NCBI GenBank assembly: GCA_039881045.1
Contig: JAYWVB010000014.1
Location: forward strand, 124,001 to 188,000
Source of the DNA: Chaetomium olivaceum
Lineage: Eukaryota > Ascomycota > Sordariomycetes > Sordariales > Chaetomiaceae
Reading direction: 5' to 3'
DNA length: 64,000 nt
Position 1 is the first letter of the stretch, and each line of letters begins with the position of its first letter. Position numbers and translations under genes: made by a program. This document shows, in pieces, positions 1-9,927 of the stretch. The notes beneath the pieces were generated by a model. The model was not told the origin of the DNA, did no database searches, and saw nothing but the letters and a program-made list of their open reading frames with translations.

Positions 1-1082
1 GCTGGCGGTCGTCGGCATACGAGGATACGAAGATGATGCAGCTCTTCGAAGGTTTCTCCGAGTTTGCTGAGCTCAACCAAACCGGCTTGGCTGCGCTCGT
101 CAACTTCTTCCCCTGGCTTCGCTATCTCCCTGATTTCCTGCTGCCCGTCTGCGCAAAAGCCAAAGGGCTGCACAGGAAAGAGAAGGACTTGTACCTCGGC
201 CATTGGCTAAAGGCCAAGGAGGAGACCAGAGCGGGCACCATCATGCACTGCTTCAGCGAGGACCTCGTGGGCGCCCAAAAAACGGAAGGCTTCTCAGACG
301 ACCAGGCCTCCTACATCGCCGGCACGCTCCTCGAGGCGGGGTCTGACACCACCTCCAGCACACTCTACGCCTTCGTCCAAGCCATGGTGCTCTACCCGGA
401 CGTGCAGGAAAAAGCCCAAGCCGAAATTGACCGCGTCGTCGGCCCCAACCGCATGCCCACCATGGACGACGAGCCCGACTTGCAATACATCCGCGGCATC
501 GTCAAGGAATCCCTGCGCTGGATGCCCACCACCATCATGGGCGCCGTCCCGCACGCCGTCACCCAAGATGACTGGTACGAGGGCCACCTGATCCCCAAGA
601 ACGCAGGCGTCATCAACAACGTCTGGGCAATCAACATGGACCCGGCGCGCCACGCCGACCCTCGCCGCTTCGACCCGGACCGCTACCGTCACGACCGCCA
701 GAGCCTAGCCGACGCTGCTGCTAACCCGGACGCGTCGAAGCGTGATCAGTTCACCTTTGGTGCGGGGCGCCGCATCTGCCCGGGCATCCATGTTGCTGAG
801 CGCAGTTTGTTTCTGGGTGTTGCGCGCATGCTGTGGGCGTTGGACTTTGCGCCGGCAAAGGATCCGGTGACTGGGAAGGTGGTACTGCCGGACCAGGAGA
901 AGCTCACGCAGGGGTTCGTGTGCCAGCCAGTGGAGTTCCCGGTGGCTATTACACCGCGGTCGGAGGCGAGGAGGCGGATGGTGGAGGAGGAGTGGTTGGC
1001 GGCGGAGAGGGATTGTCTAGATCCGGTTACTAAGCAGTGGCGGGTTTCGCCTTTGGGGGAGGGGAAGGCGAGGAAGCGGTAG
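1..1082 (+). CDS. cytochrome P450 monooxygenase, 3' part (5' cut by window edge)
   Basis: The frame is open from the window's first bases, so the gene starts to the left. About 360 C-terminal residues are visible. Landmarks, numbered from the first Met at 33: I-helix oxygen-binding motif AGSDTT (102-107), K-helix ExxR as ESLR (159-162), the meander Arg region near RRFDPDRYR, and the heme-thiolate loop FGAGRRICPG (242-251) with the Cys ligand. All catalytic hallmarks are present and no frame break is seen. It is the type of fungal class II, ER-bound P450 related to O-methylsterigmatocystin oxidoreductase-like enzymes; the substrate is unknown. A long Arg/Glu-rich tail follows the domain. It lies 1.4 kb upstream of a zinc alcohol dehydrogenase on the same strand, and the neighbouring regulator and transporter suggest a shared pathway (inference). 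No other fold fits these motifs. Confidence 0.93.
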   Translation, partial: WRSSAYEDTKMMQLFEGFSEFAELNQTGLAALVNFFPWLRYLPDFLLPVCAKAKGLHRKEKDLYLGHWLKAKEETRAGTIMHCFSEDLVGAQKTEGFSDDQASYIAGTLLEAGSDTTSSTLYAFVQAMVLYPDVQEKAQAEIDRVVGPNRMPTMDDEPDLQYIRGIVKESLRWMPTTIMGAVPHAVTQDDWYEGHLIPKNAGVINNVWAINMDPARHADPRRFDPDRYRHDRQSLADAAANPDASKRDQFTFGAGRRICPGIHVAERSLFLGVARMLWALDFAPAKDPVTGKVVLPDQEKLTQGFVCQPVEFPVAITPRSEARRRMVEEEWLAAERDCLDPVTKQWRVSPLGEGKARKR

Positions 1083-2525
1083 GTGTTTGTTCGGCCATGG
1101 GATGGTAGCCTTGGTCAAGGGAGATTATCACGTAATGTTTTCTTTACTAATGTGGTTCAGGCTGGGAAGGGGGGAGGTGGGAGGATGATACCATGTTTCG
1201 AGTGGGTGCCAGCCATGCGAGACGGCTCCGGAGATCTTAAGTTGGCGATGGGGTTGACAGAATTGTTGCCCACTTATAGTTCGAATTTGACAACTTCACA
1301 CATATCACATATCACACGTTTTGTGTTTGCACACTGCTTGGGGTATGTACACACAAAGATCAGAGCTAAATGTCCAGATAGTTATCCACTCTCCAAGATT
1401 TCTTCCGTCGTGAACCTGCCCCCAGGAGCGGGTTCAGCGTGTTCGCAAGAAACTGAATCTCATCCCCCGAGATCCCTTTGGCCATTATGATTTCTGCCCA
1501 ATTGTGCGCCAACTCGGGCCGTGCGAGCGGGACATCGCTTGGGATTTGGCGTCTTCGGTGTATAGAGGCAAGGAGCACAGTGCAAGTCAAACCCGAATCA
1601 CTCGATGGCCATCGCATCGCGCGCTGCCTTTGTTTTCTCCTCCCTGAACCCGGCCGCGATCAAGTCGTGCATCCCGGGAGAAAGGAAATCGACCTGGGCG
1701 AGTAAAAGTTGCGCGAGCTGTAGGAATACGTGAGAACAGGGAACAACGAAGGGGAAGTTCGGGCCCGTATACAAGGATGTCCCCGACCAGATGTCAGTAC
1801 TCTCTGATCCCATGACTTTCCGAAATGCACTTCCGGGCTTCGGTATGTTAAGGCAGAAATTTCTCGGGTACCTGGGCTGCTGACTGCGTCGAGGTTCGTT
1901 GTATGTAGCTTGCGATCAGGGACAGTGGAACCACACGCCACAGGTAGTCACCAAGAGCCATGCATCTCCTACGCCCCGAACGTCGTTCGCCTTCCTCACA
2001 CCATCCCCTGCCCTGATCCTATCCCTGTGATGGGCCCAGATGGTCGGGAATGGAACCCCGTGGGGTAATGGCCTGGCCGATGGACCGGACGCGTGACATT
2101 CCTCCCACTTCCTCCGCTTCCTCCCACATCCCACTTCCTCCCACATCCTCCCACCCACATCTCCCACCACCGCTCCGCCCTCCGATCGACAATCGGAACT
2201 ACAATTCCAAACTGAAACTACCATGCTCCAGAGCCGGTCGGCACGAACCAGTGCCCACTCTTGTGCGGGGGACGGGATGGAACACGGGAGATGGTGGACA
2301 GCATATCATTAGCGCCAGGGGTATTGATAGTATTGGACTCATTGTCACCTCCCAGTTCAGATGATCGTCTAACTGTATCCTCAGAAGTGCCCTCAAAGTT
2401 CCCAAACCATTCGCGACGCCCACAAAGTGACATTGGTCTGAAGTCAGCTTCATTGTTAAAGTTACGCAGTGACAAATTATCAAACCCACGAGTTAGGAGT
2501 GACACGGCCCGTCTAAACAGCCGCT
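1083..2525. other. intergenic region between P450 and alcohol dehydrogenase
   Basis: No credible gene seen. Short open frames here lack splice structure or recognisable motifs. It contains the P450 3' flank, a pyrimidine-rich repeat at 2101-2170 and the presumed promoter of the dehydrogenase. Confidence 0.6.
2101..2170. repeat. imperfect CT/CCCAC-rich simple repeat
   Basis: About 70 bases of imperfectly repeated TCCTCCCACAT-like units on the + strand. It sits about 350 bp upstream of the dehydrogenase start. Pyrimidine tracts are common in fungal promoters, but it may be only low-complexity DNA. Confidence 0.7.
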
Positions 2526-3833
2526 ATGCCACGCACCACCACCGCCCTCGTAGTGCCCGAGCTCAACGGCAAGTTCGAGCTGCGTGAGATCCAACTAGAC
2601 GACATGCAGCCGGACGAGGTGCTCGTGGAGATTCACGCCTCAGGGCTCTGCCACACCGACTTGTCGTTTGCGATGGGTGTGCTACCCTGCGAGCGAAACG
2701 CCGTGTTAGGGCACGAAGGTGCGTACCATGCCTTTCGAGACTGTCACCCCTCTTACCGCCCTTTTTTGCATCACGACTACGGCGTCCAGGGTGAGTAGCT
2801 AACCCCCATCCGCACATAAACAGGCGCCGGCGTAGTCCTCGCCGCCGGATCCGCCGTACGCCACGTGACGAAGGGAGACAAAGTCCTGCTCTCCTTCTCG
2901 CACTGCGAGACCTGCGCGGCATGCACATCCGGCCACCCGGCCTACTGCCACGGCTTCAACGCGCGCAACTTTGGCGGCCGCCGGCCCGACGGCACACACT
3001 CGCTGTTTGCGTCCACCGCCGTGGAAGGAGAAACAAACGGGGAAACGGGGAGGAAGGGGCAGGGTTTGTTCAGCGCCTTCTTCGGGCAGTCCTCCTTTGC
3101 GCGGCACACGCTGGCGCATCGGTCGACGGTGGTGAGGGTGCCGCCGGATACAGACCTCGCGTTGTATGCGCCGCTGGGGTGTGGCATGCAGACGGGTGCG
3201 GGGGCGGTGCTGAATTCGCTCGGGGTGAAGCGCGGAAGTTCGGTGGCTGTGTTTGGGGTGGGATCCGTCGGGATGGCGGCGGTGATGGCAGCGGCGAAGA
3301 TTGCAGGGGCCGGGACGATCGTGGCCGTGGATTTGCAGCCGTCGAGGTTGGAGTTGGCTACGAAGCTAGGGGCGACACACACGGTGTTAGGGTCGGAGAA
3401 GGATGTTGTGGGGGATGAGAGAGATTTGCCCGCCGCTTGGGATGGACTACGCGGTGGATTGCACGGGGGTGCCGGCCGTGATCCGGACTATGATAGACTC
3501 TCTGGGGACAAGAGGACGCGGGGCAACGGTCGGCGCACCGGGGTTTGGCAAATGCGTGAGCGTGGATGTGATGGAGCACCTGACGTACGGGAAGGAGTAT
3601 GTTGGGTGTGTGGAGGGTGACAGCCTGCCGGAAAAGGTGCGTTACTTCGGGTTGCTCATGGTTTTTAAACGTGCTGACCTTAACAGTTCATCCCCTATCT
3701 GATGGAAGTCAACAGGAAGGGGCAATTCCCCATGCAGGAATTCATCCAGTACTATGATTTTGAGGACCACGAGAAGGCCATTGAAGATACCCATTCAGGC
3801 AAGGTCATCAAGGCCGTTCTCAAGTGGAAGTAA
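2526..3833 (+). CDS. zinc-dependent medium-chain alcohol dehydrogenase (aryl-alcohol type), one frame break
   Basis: Three exons: 2526-2718, 2824-3636 and 3687-3833. Introns are 105 and 50 nt, the second with a GCTGAC branch site. The product is 383 residues if one base is discounted. Catalytic-zinc residues C42-H43 (GLCHTD), H63-E64 in GHEGAG, and C184 in GCGMQTG; four structural-zinc cysteines at 92, 95, 98 and 106; Rossmann motif GVGSVG near 209-214, followed by D234, which in this family favours NAD over NADP. A Gly/Glu-rich insert near 131-145 is unusual. The frame moves by one base at a run of five G (3410-3414); with four G it reads DVVGMREICPPLG and continues into VDYAVDCTG-like sequence. 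It probably oxidises an aromatic or allylic alcohol or reduces the aldehyde. The substrate is unknown; coupling to the upstream P450 is inference. Confidence 0.88.
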
Positions 3834-4389
3834 TGGATTCAGGCAACGTGAAGGGAAAGAATTGTGTTGAAAACCTGGTAACCCAAAGAGAAAGGGTAAG
3901 GTATGTACCTACATACGAAGATTTAGACCCCTGAACGGGGCCCGGGGTGACACGATCTAACGGCTAATCAACCTTGCTTCACGTAGTGGAGGGACGGGAA
4001 CCGAGATGATGTATATGCGAGAACTGTTCTATTAATGAATACCAAAGTGTACCATGTATCGGAATAGTTTTTATGTACTAATAAAGTGAGATGTGCAGGC
4101 TGAGGTGAGGGCTAAATGGGGTGGGTACCTTACCTTTGGACGGTTGTCAACCCCTCACTTTAAAGCAATGGACGTTTACCCCCCGAGGTAGTATCGAAGA
4201 TATTGGAACGATGGGCGCCGGGTGATCGCCCCAGTCGAGTTCACCAAACGGCAATCTCGCCGTGGTTGTGATACCTGATGTTCATGTGGCATTAATGACC
4301 CGATACATATAAGCAACTGAATATCGCCGCGGTGAGTGCTGTGTTCGTTTTACGCTATTACTCGATGTCTGGTTGGGGATGCTGTCACC
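3834..4389. other. intergenic region
   Basis: No gene seen. It is AT-richer than its neighbours, with GTACCTA-type motifs near 3905 and 4125 just past the dehydrogenase stop, and a TATA-like element at 4308. Confidence 0.6.
4308..4313 (+). promoter_or_regulatory. TATA-like element
   Basis: TATAAG lies 82 bp upstream of the ATG at 4390. The spacing suits a core promoter. Support is from sequence only. Confidence 0.35.
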
Positions 4390-5278
4390 ATGAAGTTATA
4401 TGCTTTTGATAGGTATACCCGTATCTTCATCTTGTTTGTCTTCAGGGTACTGGCCGAACGACTTGGTAGCCCTGGCGTTCATGAGGAGTTTCTACAAGCA
4501 TTAACAAGCAAGGAATATTCCGAGACCGAACATGCCTCAATATACGCCAGGGACAGGCGTAATAGATCTCCCGCGAGCAGCCAGAGCTGCCTACCCGACC
4601 TCGAGAACTCTTTCCAGAAAGTCTGGACCCTAAATAAGTTCTTGTACCAAGCCACGGAGAGGGGCTTCGACAACTACCCCAACGCCGATGCCTGGAACGG
4701 CCGCGTCTTCCCTTACAGCCGCACGCTCGAGATGGAACTGCATAACGACCACGGCAGATTTACCACAACCTGCGCCTTCGATGACCCTATACTCGACAAC
4801 GCCGCTGACAAGTGGTGGCACTGCAGCTCCCCACAAGACCCGCGCATCCTCACCAACCTCCCCGTCGAGACCTACATCCAGCTCAACCGCACCACGGGGC
4901 ATCTCTCGGTTAACCAAACCTGGTACTGCAACGACACGGGTACCGCCCCACGACCTCTGTAAATTTACCCTCCTGCCTCTTTTTAATAGATGCACCCCTA
5001 CAGTCACAAACTAACTACCTACTTACCCATACAGGTACCGCGTAACAGCCAGAGGCTCCCTCCCAGACGGACCCACGAGGCGGCTGGTTTGCGGCAGCAG
5101 CACAGCGGTGGCGCGGAACGTTATATGCAACACGATGATTGCGCCCATCTGGTGCGACGTGCTGTATGCGGCTGAGTGGTGCTCGCTCGGTGGCGATCGT
5201 GATGGGCGGGGGGCACCGATAGACTTCTGGGCGACGGATGTGGGGGTGGAGAGAGAGATTGGGGGAGGACTGGGATGA
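4390..5278 (+). CDS. small fungal hypothetical protein, Cys/Trp-rich, possibly exported
   Basis: Two exons, 4390-4958 and 5035-5278, joined across a 76-nt intron with a clear CTAAC branch site (donor GTAAAT). The product is about 270 residues. The N-terminus carries a short hydrophobic stretch (RIFILFVFRVLA) that could be a signal anchor, but the true start is uncertain because this stretch could also hide a tiny intron. The C-terminal 150 residues contain several Cys and Trp (KWWHCS, NQTWYC, RLVCGS, NVICN, PIWCDV, AEWCS) and NRT and NQT sequons, which fits a disulfide-bonded extracellular protein. I recognise no named domain. It lies between the dehydrogenase and the transcription factor; any role in that cluster is unknown. 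Confidence 0.6.
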
Positions 5279-5880
5279 GAGTTTTGATGGGGAAGGTGAT
5301 GATCATTGATGGATACGATTAAGAGGGTTGTTTGTTTTGATTTACCCGACCTAGCTGCGCTGGCTATCACTAACTAGTATACTACTCACGGTCATACTCA
5401 AGGAGATAAAGCCCTTCCACTCCTGCACTCAGTATTGAGTATTGACTGATGCAACATGTAGGTCCCTCCCGCGTCCAATCGTGGGTCCATCACGACAGAC
5501 CATACAAGTACAGCGGAGCGTTATCATGTGTTGACCGTTGGTACCAGACGCCCGAATGGCGGTTTGGACTTTATGTGTCCAAGCCACGTTATCCAGAATC
5601 TCTTGCTCCTGGAGACAAGGGCCCGTGGTTGCTGACGAATACGGTGGGAGCCTGGACCGGATTTCGGAATCCCGAGCTCCTCTCAACATCGCTTCGAAGG
5701 ATTTGGGGGCCGGATTCACGACAGGCTTGAAGGGTCGCTGCACCCAATCTCTTTAGTTTGTTGTTACTTGCGCAGCTTTGAGAAACGATCATTCCTATCT
5801 CTCTCACCACTCAAAGTCGCTTCTGTTAATTTCTTTGGGGCCCGGCCCCATCAGGATAGTCATATTCATTCCCAGCGACT
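5279..5880. other. intergenic region upstream of the Zn2Cys6 regulator
   Basis: Open frames of 70-100 codons on both strands have no motif or splice support. It is the likely promoter of the transcription factor at 5881. Confidence 0.5.
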
Positions 5881-7932
5881 ATGGAGAAGCGGGTGGTGAA
5901 CCACTCGGCTCCCTACGGGCACGCCTGTATGAGTTGCTTTAAAGGCAAGTGCCGATGTATCCGCGTCAAAACGGTAATGGGTGCGAGAGGTAGGTAAGCT
6001 CCAAGCAGGGTACCTACTGTACCTACAGTACCTAAGTCACATTAAGAGTTTGGGACTATGGACAGCGAATGCTTAAACGTGGCTTTTCCGTGCAGATGCC
6101 ATCGCCTCAACAAACATTGCGTTCCGTCCAACCAGATTCGCCGCCGCACCTCCACCATGGGCCGGAATTGGACGGTCAAATCGCGAGCCGAAGCAACAGC
6201 GAAGGTGATATGGCAGCCAAACCACAGCCTAGGGTTCGGGGTTCCACTGGCTTGGAACGAGTCGAAGGCTCCCAGCTTGAAGCTGCAATACACCCCTCCT
6301 TTGCTACACCCCACGGCACTTCAAGCTCAACCACGCCAGAGTCTTTGGAATTGCCACAGGCAACTGGAATCGACGTGTTTCGCTCGCAGATGCTTCCGCA
6401 TTTGCCCTTTCTTCAGCTCCCGGCTCATATGACCGCTCAACAACTGCATCTCTGCCGCCCGTTTCTACTCCAGGCCATTACTTGTGTGGCATCATCTACA
6501 ACACGCGAGAGGCTTACTCGTGCGATCGAGCTGAAACGCATTCTTTATGGTATGATGTTTAATCCGCAGCACCAAAACGGTCTGCCGCCAGAAGCTGTGG
6601 AGAACAAATTGGACTTATTACTCGGTCTCTTAACTTACATTGCCTGGGGCTGGGATCATTCACTTAGCAATCGTTTGGTCATGCTATCTATGTCTCTCGT
6701 TGGCGAGATGCAGCTAGATGGACCTGCTACCTCGGACGCAGGCACAGTGGGATTGGTGACTTTAGACGTCGAGTTGGACGCCGTCGCACACGACCACAAA
6801 TCCATGATGGCGGAGGACAGCGTGGAGCACCAACGCGCCGTCTTGGCTTGTTATCTGCTCAGCTCCGCCGTTTCGGCTTACTGCGCCCAGATAGACGCCC
6901 TACGCTGGACACCACATATGGAACGCGCCCTTACCGCCATTAGTAACACCGGTTCTCAACACGACCACATATTGGCTGTGCAAGTTCGCCTGCAGTTGCT
7001 TACGAGCCAAGCAATCCAAATACGCGACCAGGGCCACAAATTAGACCATAACGATGCGGAGATGCTGTTAATAAAGCTTGAGAAATTGCGACCAACCGTC
7101 AGACAACACCAGGGTAAATACGGTTGCCACAAACCTTCCAATACCCCAGCGTTCCGCTTTGTCAACTAACAGGATACGCCCAGGACAAGGCCCCTCCCTC
7201 ACCACTCACTTCCACCACGCCGAGCTCGCAATCCACGAAGCCCTCGATGCCACCACTCCCTTTCCAGTAGCGGTAGCCGCCTGCCCTCCCCCGAGCACCC
7301 GCCCTATCACTAACGGCAACACAACCGCCCCACCGCCAAACCTAACGCACCTATGGAACGCTCTCCTCGCAATCCAGTCCACCACCACGGCACTCCTGTC
7401 CCCCCCTGCCACTTCTATCCCCACAACCACTTCCCATACTGGCGGCACTACCACCATTAACCATGGCCGTTCTCACTTCCGGGGCATCGCCTTCCTCCAG
7501 TGGGCCCAATTAATCCGCTGTGTGGCGGCACTGCGCCGTTTCGAGGCGCCTGACCCACGCTGGCCCGACGGCGCCGCTAGGGAGGTTGTGGACTTGGCAG
7601 TGCTGTTGGAGAAGGTTGTGGAGATGTTGGAGGGGATGGCTAGGGAGGCGGGAGAGGTGCGTAGTGGTAATGAAAGTGGTATTGCGGATGGGGGACCGCG
7701 CAATAAGGAGGGGACGTTTATGGCGTTGGCTTTGAGGCTTGGGGAACTCCGGGAGAAGGTTTTGAGGGACAGGGCGGGGGTGGATAAGCCCGGTGTTGCT
7801 GCGCCTGGGCTGGATGGCGGTGGGGATGTTACTGTTGATACGGAAGAGGAAAAAAGGGTGCTGCCGCCGCAGATGGGGTATTTTAGAAACCCCAGGTTTT
7901 GGCTGGATCAAATCTGGGATCAGGTTGAGTGA
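5881..7932 (+). CDS. Zn2Cys6 fungal transcription factor (two frame breaks)
   Basis: Three exons: 5881-5989, 6096-7113 and 7184-7932. The first exon encodes CMSCFKGKCRC and ends in GCER; the second opens with CHRLNKHC. Together they form a C-x2-C-x6-C-x8-C-x2-C-x6-C binuclear zinc cluster followed by the basic stretch IRRR. The middle carries the helical fungal-TF regulatory region (residues about 130-350: LLGLLTYIAWGWDH, AVLACYLLSSAVSAY), and the end reads GYFRNPRFWLDQIW. Reading through needs two single-base corrections: one A missing from the A4 run at 5968-5971, and one base missing between about 6145 and 6175. With these it is 625 residues. It is a sequence-specific nuclear regulator, here placed among P450, dehydrogenase, SRPBCC and MFS genes, so a pathway-specific activator is plausible (inference). 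If the breaks are real, the gene is dead. Confidence 0.82.
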
Positions 7933-8528
7933 TGGGGCAATCTTTTTTATTCTCGGGTAAGAAAGCGTACGTGGCCAATCTGGGCAAAGCACTCAAGCAA
8001 CACGAAACCTGAACCTCAGACCTTCAATCGCTCAGGATGTTCAAGAGCACGATGTTATCATGTTACGGGATATAGGTCAGACTGGGAACCCTGTCAACCC
8101 CTGAAACCACAATTAAAAAGTGAAAAAAGGGGTCCACGATATTTCCATCTTTCCTTTTTAAAATTACTCCCTATAGGCTGCCATGCCTCCACTTCCGTGC
8201 TCCGTCCAAGACGGAAGGCGAGTCGAGGACGGCTCAACGTCGTACCGCTCTTGCGTTGAGTCTTTCCCAACCCCTGTCCAAACAATTCGATTCCCCCTTT
8301 CTCATTGGTCGGGCACTTATCCAGGCTCAATTCCGCTCTCGGGGACGGAATTCAGCCTCGAGTCCTCGAACGGTGTTTAACTCGGCCGCCGGACACATAC
8401 TTCGGCATATTTGTAAGCTTTGTGACGGCTAATGGACTCGAAGGTTATAGATCTTTGCAGAACTCCCGTCTTGCGCTTTCTTTCTCGATATCCAGCCAAC
8501 CCGAGTTGAAGCCGTCCGACAAGTCAAG
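7933..8528. other. intergenic region
   Basis: No gene seen; it separates the regulator from the SRPBCC gene. Short open frames on both strands look like chance. Confidence 0.55.
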
Positions 8529-9109
8529 ATGGTGCACATATCCGCCCAGATCGAGATAAACCGGTCTCCTGAGGAGGTCCGGGAGGTGGTACGACTTCCT
8601 TCAAACGCCGCAGACTTGTATATGATATTCACCTCTAACGACGGGTAGTTGCTGGACTTCGACCACTGGCCAGAATGGCTCAACACCGGCCTCTCCATTA
8701 CCATCGCTTCCCCAAACCACAAGCCTGGGTCGGAGCTTCAACACGGCGACAGACTGCGCAGCGACTTCAAAGGCACTGTGGTCAAGCCCAAAATCCTGGT
8801 GCGCAAGCTTTATGTTACCAACTTCAACTCCTTATTCCACACGATATTAACCCAGCAACCGGACAGGAAAACACCCCGACTAGGTTTGAGTGGCGCGGTA
8901 GATTCGGCATGATCCTTCTCGTCGGCCACCGCCGCTTCTTTCTGAAGAAGAGTGACAAAACACCCGGTGGTACAACTCTGGTGCAGAACGAGGACATCAA
9001 AGGTCTGTTGGCATTTTTGTTCAAGAAGAATGAAGGCCATGGCAAGGATGCGAGGGATGCCATGACCAAGTTTAATGAGCAGCTCAAGGCGAGGGTTGAG
9101 TCACTGTAA
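8529..9109 (+). CDS. SRPBCC-fold (START/polyketide cyclase-like) small protein
   Basis: Three exons: 8529-8588, 8649-8798 and 8867-9109. The introns are 60 and 68 nt and all joints keep frame, giving 150 residues with no frame break. The pattern matches the single-domain SRPBCC superfamily: an N-terminal strand and helix (AQIEINRSPEEVREVLLDF) followed by DHWPEW, the middle strand ENTPTRFEWRG, then a strand with FFLKKSDKTPGGTT and a long C-terminal helix (DAMTKFNEQLKARVESL). This fold makes a deep hydrophobic pocket; in fungi members of this size are mostly uncharacterised, while bacterial relatives cyclise or dehydrate polyketides. No signal peptide is visible, so it is probably cytosolic. 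Its place between the Zn2Cys6 regulator and the efflux pump makes a ligand-binding or cyclase role worth considering. The function is inference. Confidence 0.8.
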
Positions 9110-9927
9110 TATTTTCGATATCTTTTCTGTAGTGTGTCGTGTTCGTGGTTGCGGTAACCATTCAAGGTGCTAGCGGTTAATCGTAAACTTTCTCCCATGT
9201 TTTTACTTTGCGCCATGGACAGTATGAATCCGTTCAGAAAAATGATGATGTCGATACTCGAGAGCAAGAACCCTCAAGTTATGGTTCAACACAACACAGT
9301 CGCAGGATCTCACCTAGATTCCGGGAAACTTCAGTCAGGACCGCAATCATCCACTGATAACACTTCTGGTGCAGGTGCCAATGAGACAGCTTCTAGCCCA
9401 AACAGGGGTACATCCGGGCGGCTCCTTAATCTTGCAGCAAGGCTCTCCTATGATCGCTCAGGGTACCTAGCTTCACGTAAAATGATTGCAAATTGTATGG
9501 GCTCGATCACTCCCAGGCCGCCCCTTTGGCCCCCGACACCAAGAGGGATATTTCCCGCTTTTAGGTAGCTAGTGAAGGTAACTTGAACCCGGACGCGGGC
9601 TTCGGAGTGGGGCCGTACGGAATTCAATTCCGTTCCCGGCAGTGATTGATCCGAAGACAATGCTGCGGCCGGGCTCCGGGACAAAAACCGATCATCCATC
9701 TGGACGGCACAGGTAACTGATCGGAGAGTATTTCCAGAGTGGAGAAGTGTGTGAGTGTCAAGCTTAGAAAGCAGAAAAGGTAAATACATGTACTTTAGTA
9801 GGGCCCCATATCATCCTGCATTGCCCGACTTGCTCCAGGACACTCATTCTACTTTTGATTGTATACACTTAGGGTGCTGCCAGACGCAAGAAATAAACTC
9901 TAGCGTGGATAACTCAATCCCAAGACC
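9110..9927. other. intergenic region upstream of the MFS gene
   Basis: No gene supported. The frame at 9167-9568 has no recognisable features. GGTACCTAG and AGGTAG motifs occur near 9462 and 9565. Confidence 0.5.
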
